IMG/VR virus record: IMGVR_UViG_3300033142_000846
Span: 1 to 22,002 of that record
Length of the DNA: 22,002 bases
Source of the DNA: a virus
Direction: 5' to 3' (one strand)
The position numbers and the translations under genes are program-made. The notes below the pieces were generated by a model that was given only the letters and a program-made list of their open reading frames with translations, did not search any database and was not told where the DNA came from. Within the stretch, counting starts at the first letter, position 1; each line of letters starts with the position of its first letter. Of this stretch, positions 14,841 through 19,306 are shown piece after piece.

Positions 14841-15350
14841 TCAGACCCTCACGACATGAATTGCATTGCCCATATCACATGAGATACAATCCCCAGGTTC
14901 TAACCCAGAAGCCATCGCTATGGATTCCTCATCCCACCCATTATCTTCATTGAAGTAGGTGTGAAACAAGTGACTCTCAACTATGGTGACTGCAGGTGAG
15001 TAGTTGATCGAGGTGTGCATGATAACCCAGTCACCGATGGTTACTTCGTTGATTGACTTCTCTTTTTTAACCTTCACCTTCAGCTTATCAGCCAGGTCCT
15101 CTGAGTGGTTATCAGCTGATTCCACTTCAGCTTTCATCTTTGCATTATCGAATTCGAGCTCTTCGATCTTGGCATCGTAATTCTCTTCCATTTTGATCAG
15201 CTCGGCCCTGAGGTTGTCATGTTCACAAACCCTTTGCCAGTCACCCATGGTGAGATTAGGATGGTTCTCTTTCAACCAGCCAACATATTCATCTCGACTG
15301 ATCAACCCAGTCTCGAAGCATTTCTCTTTACTACTGATAGAATCTATCAT
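14841..15350 (-). CDS. Unknown protein with central coiled coil and C-terminal shared motif
   Basis: It is 169 aa from the ATG at 15350. The longer TTG reading from 15362 starts inside the ribosome site and is rejected. Residues about 50-95 are a charged coiled coil (KIEELEFDNAKMKAEVE). The C-terminal ~65 residues form a beta-type domain ending LEPGDCISCDMGNAIHVVRV, shared with the 60-aa protein at 14093-14275. The start has the AACTTTGGAGAA leader and a hairpin upstream. Function unknown. Confidence 0.7.
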   Translation of the reverse strand: MIDSISSKEKCFETGLISRDEYVGWLKENHPNLTMGDWQRVCEHDNLRAELIKMEENYDAKIEELEFDNAKMKAEVESADNHSEDLADKLKVKVKKEKSINEVTIGDWVIMHTSINYSPAVTIVESHLFHTYFNEDNGWDEESIAMASGLEPGDCISCDMGNAIHVVRV

Positions 15351-15354
15351 TTTA

Positions 15355-15366
15355 TTCTCCAAAGTT
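15355..15366 (-). promoter_or_regulatory. AACTTTGGAGAA leader element
   Basis: This is another exact copy of the 12-base leader, giving the ribosome site of the 169-aa gene. Confidence 0.7.
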
Positions 15367-15388
15367 TTTCGTTACGAGATTGTAACTC

Positions 15389-15426
15389 AGTGGATACCCA
15401 AAGCCCCAGGGCCTCAGATATCCACT
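15389..15426 (-). other. Intergenic hairpin
   Basis: AGTGGATA/TATCCACT is a perfect 8-bp outer stem. An inner stem, AGGCC paired with GGCTT, includes a G-U pair only when read as minus-strand RNA. It lies between the stop at 15437 and the leader at 15366. Confidence 0.65.
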
Positions 15427-15436
15427 AGGTTCTAAT

Positions 15437-15790
15437 CTAATTGAGTTGCTTTCTCTGTAATAACCGCAGAGTCTCTTTCATCTGGTTGATCATTTCATCA
15501 AGCTCTTCACCTGAGGTCTCTGATTCACTGACCACCCATTGCCAATATAACTTCTCCTCTAATTCAGCCAGGTCTTTCGAGACCCAGTCACCATTAGATA
15601 TGGTGAGATAATAAGAGTGACCATCACCATGCTCTATGATACAGATATATGAGAGAATCGTTGTATCATCATTTCCACCGTAGACATAACCCATACCGGT
15701 GGTACCATCTGATAATCCCGGGCAACCGAATACTTCGTCAAGGTCCAGAGTGAAGGTTCTACTAGCTTGCCAATTTTTAAAATCTAACAT
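15437..15790 (-). CDS. Unknown protein, second member of the paralogous family
   Basis: This 117-aa protein shows MLDFKNW at the start, GMGYVYGG at 32-39, and AELEEKLYWQW with L77-E78 and Y82. It has an acidic helical tail. It starts in a TAATG overlap, with GGAG about 9 nt upstream. It is closest in layout to the 170-aa paralogue (LEEKxYW conserved). Function unknown. Confidence 0.72.
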   Translation of the reverse strand: MLDFKNWQASRTFTLDLDEVFGCPGLSDGTTGMGYVYGGNDDTTILSYICIIEHGDGHSYYLTISNGDWVSKDLAELEEKLYWQWVVSESETSGEELDEMINQMKETLRLLQRKQLN

Positions 15791-15972
15791 TAATATATCT
15801 CCAGAGGGTCATTATTCAATTGGTTAGCATCCACCCACTTGATCTCTTGAGATACCTGTTTGACCAGGGTATCACCGAAGAGTTTCTTTTGATCTGACAT
15901 AAACTGACTTAGCTCTATATCTCTTTCATGATCGCTTGTAGGATCAGGTCTCTCATTGTAATTTGCTTTCAT
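15790..15972 (-). CDS. Small acidic protein, unknown function
   Basis: This 60-aa protein is mostly helical and charged (DPTSDHERDIELSQFMSDQK). Its ribosome leader is a variant (AACTTTGGAAAA). It ends in the TAATG overlap with the second paralogue. No family is recognised. Confidence 0.6.
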   Translation of the reverse strand: MKANYNERPDPTSDHERDIELSQFMSDQKKLFGDTLVKQVSQEIKWVDANQLNNDPLEIY

Positions 15973-15975
15973 ATC

Positions 15976-15987
15976 TTTTCCAAAGTT
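15976..15987 (-). promoter_or_regulatory. Variant AACTTTGGAAAA leader element
   Basis: It matches the AACTTTGGAGAA element except for one base, in the same position relative to an ATG. Confidence 0.55.
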
Positions 15988-15995
15988 ATTAATTG

Positions 15996-16022
15996 AGGAC
16001 CATCTCGATAAGAAATGATCCT
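15996..16022 (-). other. Intergenic hairpin
   Basis: On minus-strand RNA, AGGATCAT pairs with ATGGTCCT around an 11-nt loop, with one U-G pair; on the plus strand that pair is A-C. It lies between the stop at 16033 and the leader at 15987. Direct repeats TTATTAATT flank it. Confidence 0.55.
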
Positions 16023-16032
16023 AGGTTATTAA

Positions 16033-16545
16033 TTAAACTCGAGTTCGGTAACCGAGTCGAATCATCTCGTCTTCCAGTGATGATAGAATTCCAGAGGTAA
16101 AACCGATATAATCAAATCCTTCCTTGTTTGAATCATTCATCTCATTATTATGAGTTTGAATCAAGAGGTTGATTCCCGAGGTCAATGATTGAAGTTCTTC
16201 ATTCAATTCATGTGGTGATAAGATCAAGGTATCATCACCGAGTCGAAATGAATCTTCAATCTCTACCTCTTGAACATTCTTGATATAGAGACTCCAGTAG
16301 ATTTTCTCTTCAAGATATTCGATGGACTCTGACTCGTCGTCATAATCATCGACCAGATAAACCCATGAATCTCTCTCAGTCTTGAGAATTCTGTAATTCC
16401 CTGGGTACATATATCCTGTGATGATATTCTGTGGATTTCTCACTCCAGTCTCTTTCTCATCTTCTGACAACTCACCTCCCATATCCAGGGTGAGATCATC
16501 TGACCATTTTCTTAACTCTTGGAACTCTTTTAATGATAAAATCAT
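16033..16545 (-). CDS. Unknown protein, first and longest member of the paralogous family
   Basis: This 170-aa protein is the first gene of the leftward cluster. It shows MILSLKEF at the start, TGYMYPGN at 43-50 and EYLEEKIYW with L78-E79 and Y83, aligning with the proteins at 15437 and 14344. An extra C-terminal domain of about 80 residues (helical, acidic) is not present in the shorter copies. The ribosome site is weak (AAGAGA). It is driven by the promoter at 16623-16651, with a small GAGGA/TCCTC hairpin in the leader. Function unknown; an early host-takeover role is only a guess from position. Confidence 0.74.
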   Translation of the reverse strand: MILSLKEFQELRKWSDDLTLDMGGELSEDEKETGVRNPQNIITGYMYPGNYRILKTERDSWVYLVDDYDDESESIEYLEEKIYWSLYIKNVQEVEIEDSFRLGDDTLILSPHELNEELQSLTSGINLLIQTHNNEMNDSNKEGFDYIGFTSGILSSLEDEMIRLGYRTRV

Positions 16546-16622
16546 ATATATTTTCTCTTAGTAGATCATTGTGAGGATATTTCCTCGGTGGGTGAACTCA
16601 TCATTGATTTCTCCCATTGATC

Positions 16623-16651
16623 ATATTATCATATAAATCCATTGAATTCAA
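16623..16651 (-). promoter_or_regulatory. Leftward sigma70-type promoter of the small-gene cluster
   Basis: On the minus strand, TTGAAT is the -35, a 17-bp spacer ends in TGA, and TAATAT is the -10 (also an extended -10). It is about 75 bp upstream of the 170-aa gene. Confidence 0.65.
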
Positions 16652-16790
16652 CAGTTTTATCATCACGATTTCTTATGGTTATCATAAATATTTCTTATGA
16701 TAGCAATTTTGATGATCGAAGAATTACATGTGTATTACAAGTGTAAATGAGTAGACACATGAGTGTATGCGAGTAGATCGCGGCCCTGGA

Positions 16791-16809
16791 ATTTAGATCA
16801 ATTTAGATT
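16791..16809 (+). repeat. Pair of ATTTAGAYN 9-mers
   Basis: ATTTAGATC and ATTTAGATT are separated by a single base, the same spacing as the pair in the primase promoter. Confidence 0.7.
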
Positions 16810-16866
16810 ATCCACCTTGTGGTAGATGTGTGGTAGATGATTGAATTGATGATGGTGGAGATGATT

Positions 16867-16920
16867 ATTGAGATAATTTAGATGATTGAGATCGTTTAGA
16901 CCGTTTAGATCATTTAGATA
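16867..16920 (+). repeat. Six tandem 9-mers (iteron-like array)
   Basis: Six contiguous 9-base units are seen: ATTGAGATA, ATTTAGATG, ATTGAGATC, GTTTAGACC, GTTTAGATC and ATTTAGATA. The surrounding sequence is AT-rich and noncoding. The period is slightly short of one helical turn, so successive sites would rotate around the DNA. The arrangement resembles iterons of replication origins or a multi-site operator; which one is not decided by sequence. Confidence 0.75.
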
Positions 16921-16941
16921 GGGGAAACAGAGGGGTTAGAG

Positions 16942-17166
16942 ATTTAGATCATTTCGACCATGTTTCTATACATACTATCTCATATATATATATAAAAAAG
17001 ACTATATCTTTAGGTCTAGATGATCTAAATATCTAACAGAAAAACCCATAGTGGATAGAGAATCAACCCAGGAGAGAAGAGGCCCCGCAAACAGTCCCGA
17101 TTGATCTCCACTGAGTAAATTAGACCATTTAGACCTCCCAGGTTAAAATCCTAGATCATTTAGATG
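16942..17166. repeat. Further dispersed 9-mers
   Basis: Tandem pairs occur at 16942-16959 (ATTTAGATC, ATTTCGACC), 17118-17135 (AATTAGACC, ATTTAGACC) and 17149-17166 (TCCTAGATC, ATTTAGATG). One pair at 17013-17030 is inverted (GGTCTAGAT, GATCTAAAT). Between them are a TATATATATATA tract at 16984-16994 and a larger inverted repeat (AGTGGA at 17050 with TCCACT ending 17112). No gene is seen between 16546 and 17383. Confidence 0.65.
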
Positions 17167-17240
17167 AGCGTTTTGCCCCTGGAGATTTTTAAATGCACCT
17201 CGTAGATTTTGACTCTGCTCGCCCCACTGGGTAGAGGTGT

Positions 17241-17510
17241 GCGAGCGTAGCGAGCGTGAGCGAGGAACGAGCGAATAGGTTCCGGGGTGCGGCGGGCGGT
17301 AGCTCCCGCGGCTTTAGCGAGCGTAGCGAGCTTTCCTTCCTCTTGGGTGAGCCTGCGAACTGCGAGCGTTAGCGAGCTGATCTTTAAAGGTCCGAACGTA
17401 GTGAGGCCCTCTTCTTAGGCGAGCAACGCGAGCTATGAGCTTCTTTCATTATTTCTTGGGCGAGCCTGCGAGCTGTTAGATGTTTTTCCTTCGCTTGGCG
17501 AGGAACGAGC
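17241..17510 (+). repeat. Dispersed GCGAGC-N2-4-GCGAGC repeats
   Basis: Copies are at 17241-17255 and 17317-17331 (both GCGAGCGTAGCGAGC), 17362-17377, 17419-17433, 17460-17473 and a degenerate one at 17498-17510. Another copy lies at 17762-17776 (GCGAGCGAAGCGAGC). Each is two GCGAGC half-units in the same orientation around a short variable centre. Base composition is far more GC-rich than the adjoining 9-mer region. Confidence 0.7.
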
Positions 17511-17623
17511 TCTTGGTTGTTGCGACGCCGGTAGGCCAAAGCAACTGATAGATCAGCATGCGTTGATAATGGGGAGTGATTGTGGAACACAATCATCGAG
17601 CCATTGTCATGAGCATGCTTCAT
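17384..17623 (-). pseudogene. Possible JAB/RadC-like metalloprotease fragment
   Basis: The 79-codon reading frame contains MIVFHNHSPLSTHADLSVAL. The HNH-x7-D spacing with Ser resembles the H-x-H...S-x-x-D metal motif of JAB/RadC (JAMM) domains. Only about 25 residues look domain-like. The rest runs through the GCGAGC repeats and becomes Arg/Lys/Ser-rich. There is no ribosome site or promoter. I read it as a possible remnant of a captured gene; chance similarity is quite possible. Confidence 0.3.
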
Positions 17624-17647
17624 CGGTGGGTGGTGGGGTAGGCGGTG

Positions 17648-17748
17648 GGCTGCTTGCAGCCTCTACTGTGTCGCGAAGCGACTCATTTTACCCGGGCTTG
17701 TCCCGGGTCCAGGCCAAGGGCCTGGTTTACTGAGTTGTGAAACAACTC
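17648..17748. repeat. Cluster of five perfect short hairpins
   Basis: In order: GGCTGC/GCAGCC around TT (17648-17661); GTCGC-GAA-GCGAC (17670-17682); ACCCGGG-CTTGT-CCCGGGT (17690-17708); CCAGGCC-AAG-GGCCTGG (17709-17725); GAGTTGT-GAA-ACAACTC (17732-17748). All stems are perfect, 5-7 bp, and three loops are three purine-rich bases. None is followed by a clear T-run. This region is just downstream of the terminator of the leftward 119-aa gene. Confidence 0.75.
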
Positions 17749-17786
17749 ATCATTTCTTTTTGCGAGCGAAGCGAGCGGCGGAAATT

Positions 17787-17817
17787 AAAAAAGAGTATAC
17801 CCCTTTCGGGGTATCTC
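17787..17817 (-). terminator. Rho-independent terminator of the 119-aa gene
   Basis: On the minus strand, GAGATACCCC-GAAA-GGGGTATACTC is followed by TTTTTT. The stem is about 10 bp with one bulged base. It lies 14 bp after the stop codon. Confidence 0.88.
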
Positions 17818-17831
17818 TTAGTGGGTATTGA

Positions 17832-18191
17832 TTAGATGAATTCTTTCTTTTGGGCAATCGCTGAGATCATCGCGTGAATATGGAGATAATTCTTAGTATC
17901 TTCTAATTGTTCAGATATAAGAGTATTCCATTCTTCTTTGGTTGTCTCGGGGTTGTGGAAGAATTGAGTCACGGAAACTGATCGCCAGTTCTCGGTTCTC
18001 GTGGCAACTTCAGATTCTTTGTAGAGTCTGTTTTGTCGAGAAGGGATAATCTTGTGTTCAAATAATTTCATCAAGATATCGTCTTTCGATTTGCCTTCAT
18101 CGTGAAGTTCTTTGATGAGTTGAATCATCTCTTGATCTTCGTCTTTGATTCGTTGAATTTCTGAATCGAGGGTTTGGTCTTTCTTGGTCAT
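17832..18191 (-). CDS. Standalone 119-aa protein, possible DNA-binding regulator
   Basis: This protein has its own promoter (18241-18269) and terminator (17787-17817), so it is a single-gene unit. Residues about 30-85 (KSKDDILMKLFEHKIIPSR, then a spacer, then NWRSVSVTQFFHNPETT) resemble the winged-helix-like segment of serine recombinases. There a helix ending in a GI(P/T)SR turn is followed by W-x-S/T-V-x-x-F/I-x-x-NP. No catalytic recombinase domain is present. A DNA-binding regulator acting on the nearby repeats is an inference from fold-like similarity and gene position. The ribosome site is AAAGAGA. Confidence 0.65.
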   Translation of the reverse strand: MTKKDQTLDSEIQRIKDEDQEMIQLIKELHDEGKSKDDILMKLFEHKIIPSRQNRLYKESEVATRTENWRSVSVTQFFHNPETTKEEWNTLISEQLEDTKNYLHIHAMISAIAQKKEFI

Positions 18192-18240
18192 GATAGTATC
18201 TCTTTAAGTTGTATCAAGTCATTATTGATTTGATGGATAG

Positions 18241-18269
18241 AGTATATTCTCATTGATAGTGATAGTCAA
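18241..18269 (-). promoter_or_regulatory. Sigma70-type promoter of the 119-aa gene
   Basis: On the minus strand, TTGACT, a 17-bp spacer and TATACT form the best consensus promoter in the window. An inverted repeat (TTGATA at 18253, TATCAA ending 18281) surrounds the -35 and could be an operator. Confidence 0.78.
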
Positions 18270-18361
18270 GTGAATTTATCAAGTATTTTAAATTAAATTA
18301 GTTGTGGTGTTTGGTGGTGTTTGGGTGTATAGTCGAGTCTCTTAAATAAAGGTATATAGAT

Positions 18362-18562
18362 ATGAGGTTATTAAAATTAGTGATTGAGTTAGAAAAGAAA
18401 ATTGAGTCAATCGGTCATGAGTTAGAAATGTATCATCGTTGTGAGGGTCGGTTTGATGAGTCTCGAATTGAGATGAGTGTTCGTGAAATGTGTAATTCTC
18501 AATTGAAGGTTCTCAATGATGAATTGAGTTCGATGGTAGTTCAGAAAAGAGTCAGAAAATGA
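18362..18562 (+). CDS. Small 66-aa coiled-coil protein
   Basis: The helical charged sequence (KLVIELEKKIESIGHELEMY, then QLKVLNDELSSM) fits a short coiled coil. An AAAGG ribosome site lies about 9 nt upstream. No clear -35/-10 pair was found ahead of it; the region 18300-18335 is G/T-rich. If expressed, its transcript would continue into the repeats and foldback RNA downstream, because no terminator intervenes. Function unknown. Confidence 0.55.
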   Translation: MRLLKLVIELEKKIESIGHELEMYHRCEGRFDESRIEMSVREMCNSQLKVLNDELSSMVVQKRVRK

Positions 18563-18630
18563 GGGAATGGAATTGGAAAAGTATATATTTCATTATGGGT
18601 ATATTTCTCTATCTCTGGCTTATCTCTGAA

Positions 18631-18728
18631 TAGTATGTCTATATCTCTCTAGGGGTAGTATGGTTATATCTCTAGAGGGATAGTGTCTATATCTATGAGT
18701 GGATAGTGTCAGTCTATCTCTTGAGAGA
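18631..18728 (+). repeat. Four tandem ~25-bp units, each a small hairpin
   Basis: Units begin TAGTATG or TAGTGTC at 18631, 18656, 18681 and 18704, with lengths 25, 25, 23 and 25. Each contains a 16-base core: TATCTCTCTAGGGGTA, TATCTCTAGAGGGATA, TATCTATGAGTGGATA and TATCTCTTGAGAGATA. In plus-strand RNA each core folds to a 6-bp stem with a 4-nt loop, using U-G pairs where the core is not a perfect palindrome. The last unit runs into the long foldback. Confidence 0.7.
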
Positions 18729-19026
18729 TATAGAATTTTATTTTTTATTGTGGAGAGAAGAGCGTAGTGTAGCGGAGAGAGCGCAGAGATTCATGGTCGT
18801 AACAAATCTCATTGATCGTAGCCTCTCTAATCCAGGGTGCAGTCTACCTAATCAAGGGCGTGAAGTGACGAGGTACGAGGAAGCTTTATGCCCTGGATTG
18901 GGTGGGCTGTACCCTGGATTAGGAGGGGCGAAGGTCAATGAGATTTGTGGAGGCCAGGAATCTCGGAGTGAACGCAGTGAAGCGGAGAGATGAACGGAAC
19001 AATAAAAAATAAAATTCTATATCTCT
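18724..19026 (+). ncRNA. Long foldback RNA, about 303 nt
   Basis: The outer arms 18724-18751 and 18999-19026 are a perfect 28-bp inverted repeat, very AT-rich. After a symmetric 34/34-nt unpaired region, 18786-18866 pairs with 18883-18964: 75 of 81 positions pair, with six A-G mismatches and one bulged base. Eleven of these pairs are G-U in plus-strand RNA; no A-C pair occurs. The apical loop is about 16 nt. The inner stem contains the repeated element CTAATCCAGGG. Two terminators follow at 19105 and 19147, ending the unit before the terminase promoter. A transposon-like (MITE) origin is possible; the one-sided wobble favours a functional RNA. No known RNA family is recognised. Confidence 0.75.
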
Positions 19027-19104
19027 ACTCAACGAAGGGATGCGTCTCAAGGCGCGATACGTCAGGATGTAACACCATAAAATATTTCTGTGACAGCTTT
19101 CTCT

Positions 19105-19139
19105 AGACGTGCCTGGGAAAAAAGGGCTCTCGTCTTTTT
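19105..19139 (+). terminator. Rho-independent terminator after the foldback RNA
   Basis: AGACG/CGTCT with an inner GCC/GGC pairing, followed by TTTTT. Confidence 0.72.
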
Positions 19140-19146
19140 AAGATAT

Positions 19147-19173
19147 GACCCAACATCACTTGGGTCCATTTTT
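19147..19173 (+). terminator. Second terminator after the foldback RNA
   Basis: GACCCAA-CATCAC-TTGGGTC: a perfect 7-bp stem followed by CATTTTTA. Together with the previous one it insulates the late promoter from upstream transcription. Confidence 0.78.
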
Positions 19174-19186
19174 ACACTCTTTTATT

Positions 19187-19232
19187 CCTTAGATCATTTA
19201 GATCGCTCAGAATATACCCATTTATGGGTATA
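19187..19232. promoter_or_regulatory. Probable operator of the late promoter
   Basis: Two 9-mers (CCTTAGATC at 19187-19195 and ATTTAGATC at 19196-19204) match the array at 16867-16920. The palindrome TATACCCAT-TT-ATGGGTATA at 19213-19232 has 9-bp arms. The same two kinds of element, in the other order, lie upstream of the primase promoter at 8557-8593. Confidence 0.6.
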
Positions 19233-19258
19233 GACTCTTTCGAGATACTCTATATAAT
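19231..19258 (+). promoter_or_regulatory. Putative late promoter for the terminase operon
   Basis: TATAAT at 19253-19258, with TAGACT (four of six matches to TTGACA) 16 bp upstream. The palindrome overlaps the -35 by two bases. The transcript would begin near 19265, leaving a leader of about 40 nt without a Shine-Dalgarno. Confidence 0.5.
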
Positions 19259-19306
19259 TACACCCATGCACGCGTACCTTATATAGGCCTTTTTCCCGTT
19301 CACACT

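Noticed and set aside
16838-16882. Tiny ORF (14 codons) starting at the ATG near 16838
   Set aside because: It overlaps the 9-mer array, has low-complexity Ile/Met/Glu content and no proper ribosome site.
16791-17166. CRISPR array
   Set aside because: The units are only 9 bp and mostly contiguous, without spacers of constant length. No cas1 or cas2 is present and the Cas4-like protein sits in the replication operon.
18706-18993. Open frame of 95 codons across the foldback
   Set aside because: It runs through both arms of the inverted repeat. Its low-complexity stretches (RSERSEAER) come from the repeats, there is no ribosome site, and G-U conservation indicates RNA rather than protein.
18724-19026. 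Simple insertion element (MITE) explanation for the foldback
   Set aside because: No clear target-site duplication flanks it, no transposase is present, and the differences between arms are all G-U compatible. Not fully excluded; a mobile origin followed by adoption as an RNA remains possible.
19259-19306. A Shine-Dalgarno for the terminase
   Set aside because: The leader has AGG in TATAGGCC but it is too far (over 20 nt) from the ATG and embedded in a palindromic AGGCCT. No usable site was found near the start.
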